Source of the DNA: Pseudomonas sp. BSw22131
GTDB taxonomy: Bacteria; Pseudomonadota; Gammaproteobacteria; Pseudomonadales; Pseudomonadaceae
Length of the DNA: 64,000 nucleotides
Reading direction: 5' to 3'
Assembly (NCBI RefSeq): GCF_026810445.1
Contig: NZ_CP113949.1
Coordinates: forward strand, 4,526,001-4,590,000
Part shown: one piece after another, positions 9,162-17,555 of the stretch
Layout: each line of letters begins with the position of its first letter
Position numbering within the stretch: the first letter of the stretch is position 1
Made by a program: the position numbers and the translations under genes
Notes under the pieces: generated by a model
Database searches by the model: none
What the model saw: the letters and a program-made list of their open reading frames with translations, nothing else
What the model was told of the DNA's origin: nothing

Positions 9162-10100
9162 CTACTCACGCTCTAAGAACATATCTGCCAGCACTTGCCC
9201 TCTTGGCAGGCCTGCGATGTAAAGCCGTTTGGAGTAGGCCTCAACGCTGACGGGCGAGCCACACACCAGCGCAACAGTGTGCCGGGAGGCGATCCGGATG
9301 CCGCCCAGTGCGGCCTGAAAACCGCTGGCTTCAATCAGCTCAACCTGTAATTGCGGATGTTCAGCGGCCAGCGCGTGCAACGCATCCGCCAGATACTGCT
9401 CGCTGCTATCACGCGCCACATGAATCAAGCGAATCGGGCCTTGATGCTCCTGACGCAGCGCTTCACGCACTATCCCCCAAAGCGGCCCAAGTCCGGTACC
9501 CGACGCCAGTAACAACAGTGGACGCTGCTGCCAGTCTGCGTCGTATTGGAGCGCGCCGCCTCGCAGCTCGCCCAGACGGATCGGATCGCCAATCGCCAAC
9601 GCTTTAGCAGTTTCGACAAACTCACCTGAATGATGACAATCGATATGGAATTCCAGAAACGCCTCTTCATCCGGCAGGCTCGCCAGTGAATACGGTCGAG
9701 CCACGCCATTTGAAGCCCACAGGATCAAGTGCTGCCCGGCGCGATAACGCAACGGGCGCTCAGGTATGAGCCTCAGGCGCAACACGCAGGGGCTGAGCCA
9801 CCTCACATCGCTGACTTTCGCGGGTAAGCCTTCACGCAACGGATCGAAAATTTCGACGCTCAGATCGCTGACCACCTGACATTGACATGCCAGCCGCCAG
9901 CCCTGCTCGCGCTTGTCCGCTTGAAGGGCCTGCGGCATTGCATCAAAGGGCTCACCCGACACGCAACGCACCAGACACGCATGACAACTGCCGGCGCGGC
10001 AGCTGTAGGGCACTGAAACACCTGCAGCGTTAAGCGCGTCCAGCAAGTTGGTCGATTGAGCCACTGACCACTGCCTGTCGCCTGCGCGCAACTCAGGCAT
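9162..10100 (-). CDS. 2Fe-2S ferredoxin/FAD-NAD(P)H reductase
   Basis: A 312-residue flavoenzyme with an N-terminal plant-type ferredoxin domain (CRAGSCHACLVRC, then the fourth Cys in LACQC) joined to a ferredoxin-reductase FAD domain (RPYSLAS) and an NAD-binding domain (LLLASGTGLGPLWG). Such proteins pass electrons from NAD(P)H through FAD to the iron-sulphur centre. The ATG at 10100 overlaps the end of the diguanylate cyclase gene by eight bases, so the two are co-translated. The electron acceptor is unknown; oxygenase reductase components are the closest architectural relatives. Confidence 0.87.
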   Translation of the reverse strand: MPELRAGDRQWSVAQSTNLLDALNAAGVSVPYSCRAGSCHACLVRCVSGEPFDAMPQALQADKREQGWRLACQCQVVSDLSVEIFDPLREGLPAKVSDVRWLSPCVLRLRLIPERPLRYRAGQHLILWASNGVARPYSLASLPDEEAFLEFHIDCHHSGEFVETAKALAIGDPIRLGELRGGALQYDADWQQRPLLLLASGTGLGPLWGIVREALRQEHQGPIRLIHVARDSSEQYLADALHALAAEHPQLQVELIEASGFQAALGGIRIASRHTVALVCGSPVSVEAYSKRLYIAGLPRGQVLADMFLERE

Positions 10101-11214
10101 CGGCGTGTTCCCAGGCGCCACTGCAGCGATTACGACCGCCGTGTTTGGCACGATACAACGCAAGATCTGCGCGTTGCAGCGCTTTGTCCATGTCATCACC
10201 GGTTTCGAGCAGCGTCATGCCAATGGACAAACTCAAATCCATCTGGCTCAGATCAGGCACCTGCACCGTCTGGAAAGTCTGCCGAATCCGCTCGCAGCAC
10301 TCCAGCAATTGGGCGCGGGTGCAACGCGGCATCAACAGCACAAACTCCTCACCGCCGTAACGCGCCAGGATGTCGTTTTCACGAAGACAGTCAGTTGCAC
10401 TGGCAGCGAACGCCTGCAACACCCGATCACCCGCTGCATGACCATATACGTCGTTGACCCGCTTGAAATGGTCGAGATCGATCAGTGCCAGGCCTTGGGT
10501 GTAATGTCCGTCCATCATTTCAATCTCGCGGGTGGCCATGCGCAGGAAATGACGGCGGTTATACAGATTGGTCAACTCGTCGGTCGCGGCCAGTTCTTCA
10601 AGCTGAAACATCATGCCGCGCAGCGTGTCCTGGTGAGCTTGAAGCGTCACCCGCCGCTGGTGCATGCGATAGCGCGAGCGCTGCACAAGCCGCGCGTATA
10701 GGCATAACCAGAAAAGAGCGAAGAACAGCGTGCCGACTTGCAGCGCACCCAGACGGGGGTCCTGCAACTGACCGTTTGCCGCCTCCCAGAGGTTTACCCC
10801 GCAAAAACCTGCCAGCGCCAGAAATGCCGAGCGTGCGAATACTTTGGGCGGAAGGTGAAACACACCAAACAACAGGATCAACACATACAGCATCAGAAAG
10901 GTGCCGCGCGCACTGTCGAGATGGCTGATCAGATAGGTTTGCCAGCCAATCCCGAGCAAAACCTGAAGCTCGGTCATGCTGGGGTCGTCGAAGCGTTGGT
11001 TGTAACCGGTGAGAAAAACAGCGGCGAGGGCTGCCAGCATCAATATCAACAGCGCGGAGCCGGTGACGGCCATGTAAAGCGGCGCGTGATAGTAGCCTGT
11101 GAACATCGCCACCCAGGCAAGCGCGAGAACCAGCAGGTAGGTGCTGGCAGCCAGGGCAAACCGTTTGAGTATCAATGTATGTATGGATTTGTCGGTCACG
11201 TGATGACTCATCAT
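10093..11214 (-). CDS. Membrane diguanylate cyclase (GGDEF)
   Basis: A 373-residue protein with about five or six N-terminal membrane helices (residues 20-190), a short coiled linker and a C-terminal GGDEF domain. The active site is RYGGEEF, and RxxD (REND) lies exactly five residues before it, so both catalysis and product inhibition look intact. It should make cyclic di-GMP from two GTP. The start is one of two adjacent ATGs at 11214 or 11211; no strong ribosome site distinguishes them. It shares an eight-base overlap with the downstream ferredoxin reductase. The signal sensed by the membrane part is unknown. Confidence 0.88.
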   Translation of the reverse strand: MMSHHVTDKSIHTLILKRFALAASTYLLVLALAWVAMFTGYYHAPLYMAVTGSALLILMLAALAAVFLTGYNQRFDDPSMTELQVLLGIGWQTYLISHLDSARGTFLMLYVLILLFGVFHLPPKVFARSAFLALAGFCGVNLWEAANGQLQDPRLGALQVGTLFFALFWLCLYARLVQRSRYRMHQRRVTLQAHQDTLRGMMFQLEELAATDELTNLYNRRHFLRMATREIEMMDGHYTQGLALIDLDHFKRVNDVYGHAAGDRVLQAFAASATDCLRENDILARYGGEEFVLLMPRCTRAQLLECCERIRQTFQTVQVPDLSQMDLSLSIGMTLLETGDDMDKALQRADLALYRAKHGGRNRCSGAWEHADA

Positions 11215-11341
11215 GCGTAAAAAGGATCCATCCCACATTGGCAAGATGCCCCGCACAAACGCCTGAGGTCAGCGATGAATCGAACGTTCATCTGAATGAT
11301 CGGCATTGCAGGCAGCCCGGCACTTTAGTGGTTACGCTGGA

Positions 11342-11357
11342 AATTGACTAATCAATT
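11342..11357 (+). promoter_or_regulatory. Possible promoter/operator in the fumarase upstream region
   Basis: The inverted repeat AATTGA-CTAA-TCAATT (6-bp arms) contains TTGACT, which could serve as a -35 element. The -10 seventeen bases on is weak. The 400-base divergent gap 11215-11617 is otherwise featureless to me and must hold promoters for both the cyclase and the fumarase. Confidence 0.3.
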
Positions 11358-11617
11358 CTAGTGCGCCGTCTAACTGCACAGACCGGTGAAGATGACAGAT
11401 GTCATAAAAGATATCCGATGTTCGACCAACGAAGGGATGCTTGCCCGTTTACCTGGCCTGCCCGCAGGTTATACTGCCGCGCCTTTTTATCCTGACGCTG
11501 CTCGGCGCAGATGTCGGTATGCCTGACCAACACCATGAAGATGCTTTCTTCAGACCTTAGCGGTACTGTCGAAACCAGCAAACAGAATGTTCCCGCCAAT
11601 CAGAGGAGCGCGCCCAC

Positions 11618-13141
11618 ATGACCGTGATCAAGCAAGATGACCTGATCCAGAGCGTCGCAGACGCCCTGCAGTTCATTTCCTACTACCATCCCGTAGATTT
11701 CATTCAGGCCATGCACGAGGCCTACCTTCGCGAAGAATCGCCAGCGGCACGCGATTCCATGGCCCAGATCCTGATCAACTCGCGCATGTGCGCCACCGGC
11801 CATCGTCCTATCTGCCAGGACACCGGCATCGTTACCGTGTTCGTGCGCGTGGGCATGGACGTGCGCTGGGACGGGGCCACCATGGGCCTGGACGACATGA
11901 TCAACCAGGGCGTGCGCCAGGCTTACAACCTGCCGGAAAATGTCCTGCGTGCCTCGATCCTCGCCGACCCGGCAGGCGCTCGCAAAAATACCAAGGACAA
12001 CACCCCGGCGGTCATTCACTACTCCATCGTTCCGGGTAACACCGTGGAAGTGGACGTAGCGGCCAAAGGCGGCGGTTCTGAAAACAAATCGAAGATGGCG
12101 ATGCTCAACCCGTCCGACTCGATTGTCGACTGGGTTCTGAAAACCGTGCCGACCATGGGCGCGGGCTGGTGCCCACCGGGCATGCTCGGCATCGGCATCG
12201 GTGGTACGGCCGAGAAGGCCGCCGTGATGGCCAAGGAAGTGTTGATGGAGTCCATCGACATCCACGAGCTGATCAAGCGTGGCCCATCCAGCCGTATCGA
12301 AGAGATGCGCATCGAGCTGTTCGAGAAGGTCAACCAATTGGGCATTGGCGCTCAAGGCCTTGGCGGTCTGACCACCGTGCTCGACGTCAAGATCATGGAC
12401 TACCCGACCCACGCAGCCTCGCTGCCGGTGTGCATGATTCCCAACTGCGCTGCCACCCGTCACGCGCACTTCGTGCTCGACGGTTCCGGTCCGGCTTCGC
12501 TGGAAGCACCGCCGCTGGATGCCTACCCGGAAATCGTCTGGGAAGCCGGTCCGTCGGCGCGCCGTGTCAACCTCGACACCCTCACGCCAGAAGACGTGCA
12601 AAGCTGGAAGCCGGGGGAAACCGTATTGCTCAACGGCAAGATGCTCACCGGTCGCGACGCAGCGCACAAGCGCATGGTCGAGATGCTCAACAAGGGTGAA
12701 ACGTTGCCGGTGGACCTCAAGGGTCGCTTCATCTACTACGTCGGCCCGGTCGATCCGGTAGGCGACGAAGTGGTGGGGCCTGCTGGACCGACCACTGCCA
12801 CGCGCATGGACAAGTTCACCCGTCAGATCCTGGAGCAAACCGGCCTGTTGGGCATGATCGGTAAGTCCGAGCGCGGCCCGACCGCCATCGAAGCGATCAA
12901 GGACCATAAGGCCGTTTACTTGATGGCCGTCGGCGGCGCTGCCTACCTCGTCGCTCAGGCAATCAAGAAATCGCAAGTGTTGGCCTTCCCTGAAATGGGC
13001 ATGGAAGCGATCTATGAGTTCGAGGTCAAAGACATGCCGGTGACTGTTGCAGTGGACAGCAAAGGCGAGTCGGTACACATCACCGGCCCTGCGATCTGGC
13101 AAAAGAAGATCAGCGAAAGCCTGGCGGTAGAAGTCCAGTAA
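11618..13141 (+). CDS. fumA: Fumarate hydratase, class I (4Fe-4S)
   Basis: Interconverts fumarate and malate in the citric acid cycle. At 507 residues it is the iron-sulphur, oxygen-sensitive class I enzyme, not FumC. Recognisable segments: ATGHRPICQDTG (Cys66), GAGWCPPGMLGIGIGGTAEK (Cys185) and CMIPNCAATRHAHF (Cys272/277), with the C-terminal beta domain ending in GPAIWQKKISESL. The start has GAGGAG about ten bases upstream. Monocistronic, with a terminator shortly after. Pseudomonads switch between this enzyme and the iron-free FumC when iron is scarce; no clear Fur site was found here. Confidence 0.95.
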   Translation: MTVIKQDDLIQSVADALQFISYYHPVDFIQAMHEAYLREESPAARDSMAQILINSRMCATGHRPICQDTGIVTVFVRVGMDVRWDGATMGLDDMINQGVRQAYNLPENVLRASILADPAGARKNTKDNTPAVIHYSIVPGNTVEVDVAAKGGGSENKSKMAMLNPSDSIVDWVLKTVPTMGAGWCPPGMLGIGIGGTAEKAAVMAKEVLMESIDIHELIKRGPSSRIEEMRIELFEKVNQLGIGAQGLGGLTTVLDVKIMDYPTHAASLPVCMIPNCAATRHAHFVLDGSGPASLEAPPLDAYPEIVWEAGPSARRVNLDTLTPEDVQSWKPGETVLLNGKMLTGRDAAHKRMVEMLNKGETLPVDLKGRFIYYVGPVDPVGDEVVGPAGPTTATRMDKFTRQILEQTGLLGMIGKSERGPTAIEAIKDHKAVYLMAVGGAAYLVAQAIKKSQVLAFPEMGMEAIYEFEVKDMPVTVAVDSKGESVHITGPAIWQKKISESLAVEVQ

Positions 13142-13170
13142 TCGCCGCTGCTGATTTTGAAAGCTGCAAA

Positions 13171-13200
13171 ACAAAACCCCGCTGACAAAGCGGGGTTTCT
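13171..13200 (+). terminator. Fumarase terminator, bidirectional
   Basis: An AAACCCCGC / GCGGGGTTT stem with a short loop, located between the fumarase and the convergent ribbon-helix-helix gene. Confidence 0.85.
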
Positions 13201-13226
13201 GCATCTTGGGAAAAGGAGGTCGGACG

Positions 13227-13532
13227 CTACTTTCCGACCGACCGCACCACGCTCAACTCGGGCACAGCAGGACGCTTTTGACTCAAGTACCGGGTGCAAC
13301 TGACCCGCAAAAACGACGCGAAGTTGATCACCTCACCGTTATGCCCCATCACTTCTTCATACAAACTGCTGATCAGTTGATTGGTGGTCATGCCATCGTG
13401 GCCAGCGATTTCTGAAAGGATGTCCCAGAACTGATTTTCCAGACGCAAAGTCGTGACCACCCCACAAATGCGTAACGAACGGGATCGCGATTCGTAAAGG
13501 ATCGGGTCGGCTTTTACGTAGAGTTCGGACAT
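13227..13532 (-). CDS. Ribbon-helix-helix domain protein
   Basis: A 101-residue protein resembling the RHH_4-type ribbon-helix-helix family. The strand-helix-helix order fits SLRICGVVTTLRLENQFW followed by helices containing ILSEIAGHDGMTTNQLISSL. These small dimeric proteins usually bind DNA. The ATG at 13532 has GGGAG about seven bases upstream; earlier in-frame ATGs lack this. It is convergent with fumarase and has no obvious target site next to it. DNA binding is inferred from fold resemblance only. Confidence 0.7.
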   Translation of the reverse strand: MSELYVKADPILYESRSRSLRICGVVTTLRLENQFWDILSEIAGHDGMTTNQLISSLYEEVMGHNGEVINFASFLRVSCTRYLSQKRPAVPELSVVRSVGK

Positions 13533-13686
13533 GGTCAGCTCCCGCATTGTGGTTACCTGAGGCAATCCAGTATCGGCGCCCCTCGACTGCCTTGGGTAAC
13601 AGCGTAGTACTACAACGCAAAGAGCGGATGCGGTCGGTATGTCTCAGCGCCAACCCAGCCCGATCTGACGGCGCCAGGTTACCCCT

Positions 13687-14844
13687 TCAGCCACGCCGAT
13701 CCAGCAAGTTGACGACCAGGCGGTCGAGCCAGCCCCAAACCCGCTGTTGCACGCGGCGCCAGAGCGGCCGGGCCTTCCAGTCGGCCAGGCTGACTTCACT
13801 GCTGAGACTGAAGTCTTTCTCGAAGCTGGTGGCGACGGCCTGCGTCAGGCTCGGGTCAAGGGCTTCCAGATTGGCCTCCAGGTTGAAGCGCAGATTCCAG
13901 TGATCGAAATTGCACGAGCCAATGCTCACCCAGTCATCGATCAGGACCATCTTCAGGTGCAGGAAACAAGGCTGATACTCGAAGATTTTGACCCCGGCGC
14001 GAAGCAGCCGTGGGTAGTAACGATGCCCGGCGTAACGCACCGACGGGTGATCGGTGCGCGGACCGGTCAGCAGCAATCGCACGTCGATGCCCCGAGTAGC
14101 TGCGCGCCGAAGCGAGCGGCGTACCTTCCAGGTGGGGAGAAAATAGGGAGTCGCCAGCCAGATGCGCTTCTGACCACTATTAAGGGCGCGCACCAGCGAT
14201 TGCAGAATGTCGCGATGCTGCCGCGAGTCGGCGTAGGCCACACGCCCCAGACCATGGCCGGTCACTGGCGCCGGAGGCAGGCGCGGCAAACCGAAGTTTT
14301 GCCCGGGGCGCCAGGCTGTGCGCAGCGGATTGGCATGAAACTGACGCTCGAACAGGGCTTGCCAATCGAGCACCAGCGGCCCACGGATTTCGACCATCAC
14401 TTCGTGCCAGTCGCTGGTCTCACTCCCCGGTTGCCAGAACTCGTCCGTCGCGCCCGTCCCGCCGACTACCGCCAGCGCCTTGTCCACCAGCAACAACTTG
14501 CGGTGATCGCGATAAAAATTGCGGATACCGCGCCGCCAGTTGACCTTGTTGTAAAACCGCAGGATGACGCCCGCCTCCGTCAGACGATTTCGCAGGCCGA
14601 CGGCAAACGCGAGAGAACCGAAATCATCGAACAGACAGCGCACGGTCACGCCGCGCTGCGCGGCATCGACCAACGCCTCAACCAGCGCCTCGGCACACAA
14701 GCCCGACTCCACCAGATACAACTCAAGTTCGACCTGCTCCTGAGCCTGCTCGATAGCCGCGATCATGCGCGGAAAAAACGCAGGGCCGTCGATCATCAAC
14801 TCAAACGCATTGTCTTCACGCCACGGAAAAATCGAGCCCGCCAT
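13687..14844 (-). CDS. Phospholipase D-family (cardiolipin synthase-like) protein
   Basis: A 385-residue protein with two HKD motifs: HRKLLLVDKALAVVGGTG and HLKMVLIDDWVSIGSCNFD. The layout, with FPWREDNAFELMIDG at the start and no N-terminal membrane helices, is that of ClsB/PA4339-type enzymes, which transfer phosphatidyl groups to make cardiolipin or related lipids. The start MAGSIFP follows a 39-residue leader ORF by one base; its own ribosome site is weak, so translational coupling is likely. Exact lipid product not determinable. Confidence 0.82.
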   Translation of the reverse strand: MAGSIFPWREDNAFELMIDGPAFFPRMIAAIEQAQEQVELELYLVESGLCAEALVEALVDAAQRGVTVRCLFDDFGSLAFAVGLRNRLTEAGVILRFYNKVNWRRGIRNFYRDHRKLLLVDKALAVVGGTGATDEFWQPGSETSDWHEVMVEIRGPLVLDWQALFERQFHANPLRTAWRPGQNFGLPRLPPAPVTGHGLGRVAYADSRQHRDILQSLVRALNSGQKRIWLATPYFLPTWKVRRSLRRAATRGIDVRLLLTGPRTDHPSVRYAGHRYYPRLLRAGVKIFEYQPCFLHLKMVLIDDWVSIGSCNFDHWNLRFNLEANLEALDPSLTQAVATSFEKDFSLSSEVSLADWKARPLWRRVQQRVWGWLDRLVVNLLDRRG

Positions 14845-14845
14845 C

Positions 14846-14965
14846 TCAGCGCGCCGCTGCGGCTGAGGGAAAAGTGAAGGTGAAATCGGCAGCCGACGCG
14901 CCCGGCACAAAACGCAATGACACGCTGGCGGGCCGAGCCGGCAGCGGGCGGGGGAACGTGGTCAT
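14846..14965 (-). CDS. Possible 39-aa leader ORF coupled to the HKD-family gene
   Basis: An ATG with GGAG six bases upstream opens a 39-codon frame (MTTFPRPLPARPASVSLRF...) with Pseudomonas-like codon choice. It stops at TGA one base before the ATG of the phospholipase D-family gene. The good ribosome site here and the poor one of the next gene suggest the leader feeds ribosomes to it. Alternatively a one-base frameshift near the end of the leader would fuse it to the downstream protein. No homologue recognised. Confidence 0.4.
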   Translation of the reverse strand: MTTFPRPLPARPASVSLRFVPGASAADFTFTFPSAAAAR

Positions 14966-15041
14966 GCGAACTCCAGATCAGCGAATGAGGGCAACCTTAT
15001 CCGCCAGTCTGACCGCTGGCAAACGGCTCTGTTCGGCCCAA

Positions 15042-15386
15042 TCAATATCCCGATGCAGTTGCCTGCAAACGACAACCTTGTCGCGCCCCCTCCCAGCTCG
15101 CGCTATTGCTGCGTCCCAAACCACTGGCACTGACGATTTTGCGCGCCGGGTCATCGTGTAATTCGCTGGGCAACCATTGCTTCACGTAGGTCTGGCAGTA
15201 CTCCACCGGGTTGTTCATGACGTAGCGGCACGAACAGTATTCCTTGGCGGTGTAGGCGCTGATGATGTCGGGAAAGGCCTGAAGCTGAAGGCGGTATTGC
15301 CAGACGAGCGCGGCCAACACCAGGGCGACGAAGATCAACAGGCTGGTGAATGGACGACGTCGGATAAAACGGCTGCGCTCATTCAT
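15042..15386 (-). CDS. Small membrane-anchored protein, coupled to serine hydrolase
   Basis: A 114-residue protein with one N-terminal membrane segment (about 13-31) and a short extracytoplasmic domain with four cysteines (CSCRYVMNNPVEYC plus one near the end). Its ATG overlaps the stop of the preceding serine hydrolase (ATGA), so the two are made together. Relatives in Pseudomonas are hypothetical and sometimes mislabelled amidase. The conserved Cys pattern suggests disulphides in the periplasm. No known domain recognised; function unknown. Confidence 0.7.
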   Translation of the reverse strand: MNERSRFIRRRPFTSLLIFVALVLAALVWQYRLQLQAFPDIISAYTAKEYCSCRYVMNNPVEYCQTYVKQWLPSELHDDPARKIVSASGLGRSNSASWEGARQGCRLQATASGY

Positions 15387-16480
15387 TGACCGCCCTCCTC
15401 TTTGAACGCCGCCAGTGCCAGCCTGAGAAACGCATTGTGGTCGTAGGTGTCATCGCGATCATCGGCGTAACGCACGATCACCAGCCTGGCACTCGGGATC
15501 ACATACAAGGCCTGCCCCCAATGGCCGAGAGCGGCGAACGTATCGGGCGGGGCGTCAGGCCAGGGCCCCGGCTGACCGCTGCCGGTACGATTGAGCCACC
15601 ATTGCCCGCCAGGCACTTCTCCCGATGGCAGCGGCACCTGTTGATTAAAAGGCGTGAGGTTGAAATCGACCCAGGCCTTGGGCACCAACTGCCGCCCTTG
15701 CCATCGGCCCTCGCGATGCATCAGTACGCCGACACGGGCCAGATCACGGGCAGTCATGTAGGCGTAGGACGAGCCAACGAACGTACCGGTGGCGTCGGTT
15801 TCCCACGTCGCGTTTTTGATACCCAGGGGCTCGAACAGGGCTGTCCATGGATAGTCGGCGTACGCCTGATCCCCGACGATGCCCCTCAACGCCGCGGCCA
15901 GTACCGTGCTGTCGCCACTTGAATAGCGGTAAGACGTGCCGGGGGCTTGGGCGACGCGATGCTCGGCGGTGAAACGCGCCATGTCTGCACGCCCTCGGGT
16001 GTACAGCATGGCGACGACCGAGGAGTTGAGCGGCGCGTATTCGTAATCTTCCTGCCAGTCCAGCCCGGACGCCCAATGGAGCAGGTCCTGCATCTTTATG
16101 TCCGGATGCGCGCGAAACGGCGGATAAAACATCGCGACCGGGTCGTCCAGTTTGAAACGTCCTTGCCCGTAGGCCACACCCAACACCGTCGCCATCACGC
16201 TTTTGCTGATCGACCAGGTGAGGTGCGGTGTATTGCCGTGGGTTGGACCTGCGTAGCGCTCATAGAGGATGTGCCCGTCACGGATCACCAGCAATGCATC
16301 GGTGCGGATACCGTCTCGGGTTAGCTCGTCACGGGGCGTGAAGGCGTATTTTTCAAGGTCTGCCAGCGCAGCCGACGCCGCAATGGGTTGAACGGCCCAC
16401 GTCTCACCGGGCCAGGTTTCGGCGGTGGCTGAGCAGGCGATCAGCGACAGCAAGCAAGTCAGGATAAGACGGCGGCTCAT
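15383..16480 (-). CDS. Exported serine hydrolase, beta-lactamase/PBP-like (S12)
   Basis: A 365-residue protein with a cleavable signal peptide (MSRRLILTCLLSLIACSATA) and a class C beta-lactamase-type fold. The SxxK motif is SISK in LTWSISKSVMATVLG, the YxN-equivalent is YSSGD, and HWGQ near the C-terminus sits in the KTG-equivalent position. These enzymes are D-Ala-peptidases or esterases acting in the periplasm; true beta-lactamase activity cannot be assumed. The ATG at 16480 is chosen because it starts the signal peptide. Coupled downstream to the small membrane protein. Confidence 0.85.
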   Translation of the reverse strand: MSRRLILTCLLSLIACSATAETWPGETWAVQPIAASAALADLEKYAFTPRDELTRDGIRTDALLVIRDGHILYERYAGPTHGNTPHLTWSISKSVMATVLGVAYGQGRFKLDDPVAMFYPPFRAHPDIKMQDLLHWASGLDWQEDYEYAPLNSSVVAMLYTRGRADMARFTAEHRVAQAPGTSYRYSSGDSTVLAAALRGIVGDQAYADYPWTALFEPLGIKNATWETDATGTFVGSSYAYMTARDLARVGVLMHREGRWQGRQLVPKAWVDFNLTPFNQQVPLPSGEVPGGQWWLNRTGSGQPGPWPDAPPDTFAALGHWGQALYVIPSARLVIVRYADDRDDTYDHNAFLRLALAAFKEEGGQ

Positions 16481-16550
16481 GGATGAGTCTCTGGCAAGGA
16501 TTGCGAAAACATACCCGTGATAAATGACAAGCCATCGCGACGCAAACTTT

Positions 16551-16655
16551 CTGCAGGAGGCAGCTTGTTGGCGAGCGGCCCTGACGCTCCACATCCGAAG
16601 ATCTCCGTCGCCAGCTTCGCGGACAAGCCGGAATGCCGCCCACTCGCTCCTGCAG
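16551..16655. repeat. REPIN-like inverted pair
   Basis: CTGCAGGAGGCAGCTTGTTG on the left and an inverted partner ending CGCTCCTGCAG on the right, about 105 bases overall. It lies in the divergent gap between the serine hydrolase and olsB. More diverged than the other REPINs in the window. Confidence 0.6.
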
Positions 16656-16799
16656 TCCAGCCCATGCCCCTGTCACGCAACCATCACTAAAGCTTAATGG
16701 CGGTGACATCGCCTCTCCCTAGCCTGCATAAGTGAAGCAATGGTTCAAACCATACAGTCGACCAGCCTGTACTCACCGGCTGGCCCATGGAGACGACGC

Positions 16800-17555
16800 A
16801 TGACTCAGATCGCCAGCATTCGAGACACCCGCGCGGAACGTTGCCTGCAGGCCGAGCGCCTGACAGGTCCAAAAGCTCTGAAGGAAGCCCAGGCTTTGCG
16901 GTTCAGCGTGTTCAGTGGCGAGTTCGACGCCAAACTCAAGGGTGCCGAACTGGGTCTGGACATCGACGATTACGACGTTCACTGCGTACACATCGGTGTC
17001 CGTGATCTGGTCACCGGGCGCCTCGTGGCAACCACCCGCCTGCTGGACCACAAGGCAGCCAGCACGCTGGGCAAGTTCTACAGCGAAGAAGAATTCAGCC
17101 TCCACGGCCTCGGTCATCTGCAAGGCCCGATCCTGGAGCTGGGCCGCACCTGCGTCGATCCAGCCTACCGCAACGGCGGCACGATCGCCGTGCTCTGGAG
17201 CGAGTTGGCTGAAATCCTCAACGAAGGCGGCTACAGCTATTTGATGGGTTGCGCGAGCATACCGATGCAGGACGGCGGCATCCAGGCCCACGCGATCATG
17301 CAGCGCCTGCGCGAACGGTATCTCTGCACCGAGCACCTTCGCGCAGAGCCCAAGAAACCGCTGCCGACCCTTGATCTGCCCAACAACGTGATCTGCGAAA
17401 TGCCGCCTCTGCTAAAGGCCTACATGCGCCTGGGCGCAAAAATCTGTGGCGAACCCTGCTGGGACGAAGACTTCCAGGTGGCCGACGTGTTCATCCTGCT
17501 CAAGCGCGACGAGTTGTGCCCGCGTTACGCCCGCCATTTCAAGGCAGCGGTGTAA
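16800..17555 (+). CDS. olsB: L-ornithine N-alpha-acyltransferase
   Basis: A 251-residue GNAT-like acyltransferase that transfers a 3-hydroxyacyl group from acyl-ACP to ornithine, the first step of ornithine lipid synthesis. Family segments: [29 protein letters not shown] and [14 protein letters not shown]. The ATG at 16800 has GGAG eight bases upstream. The stop shares one base with the olsA start (TAATG), so the two form a coupled operon. Ornithine lipids replace phospholipids during phosphate limitation; no Pho box was identified. Confidence 0.92.
   Translation: MTQIASIRDTRAERCLQAERLTGPKALKEAQALRFSVFSGEFDAKLKGAELGLDIDDYDVHCVHIGVRDLVTGRLVATTRLLDHKAASTLGKFYSEEEFSLHGLGHLQGPILELGRTCVDPAYRNGGTIAVLWSELAEILNEGGYSYLMGCASIPMQDGGIQAHAIMQRLRERYLCTEHLRAEPKKPLPTLDLPNNVICEMPPLLKAYMRLGAKICGEPCWDEDFQVADVFILLKRDELCPRYARHFKAAV

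Noticed and set aside
11342..11357. AATTGA-CTAA-TCAATT considered as an Anr/FNR site for fumarase
   Set aside because: The Anr consensus TTGAT-N4-ATCAA does not align; arm spacing differs, so only a generic promoter/operator note was kept.
11600..13204. A 534-codon open frame antisense to fumarase
   Set aside because: Same explanation: shadow of a strongly codon-biased gene, rich in His, Arg and Val without any motif.
15383..16480. Serine hydrolase considered as an AmpC beta-lactamase
   Set aside because: SxxK is present, but the YxN and KTG positions are YSS and HWG, and overall length and segments fit S12 esterase/peptidase relatives, not AmpC.
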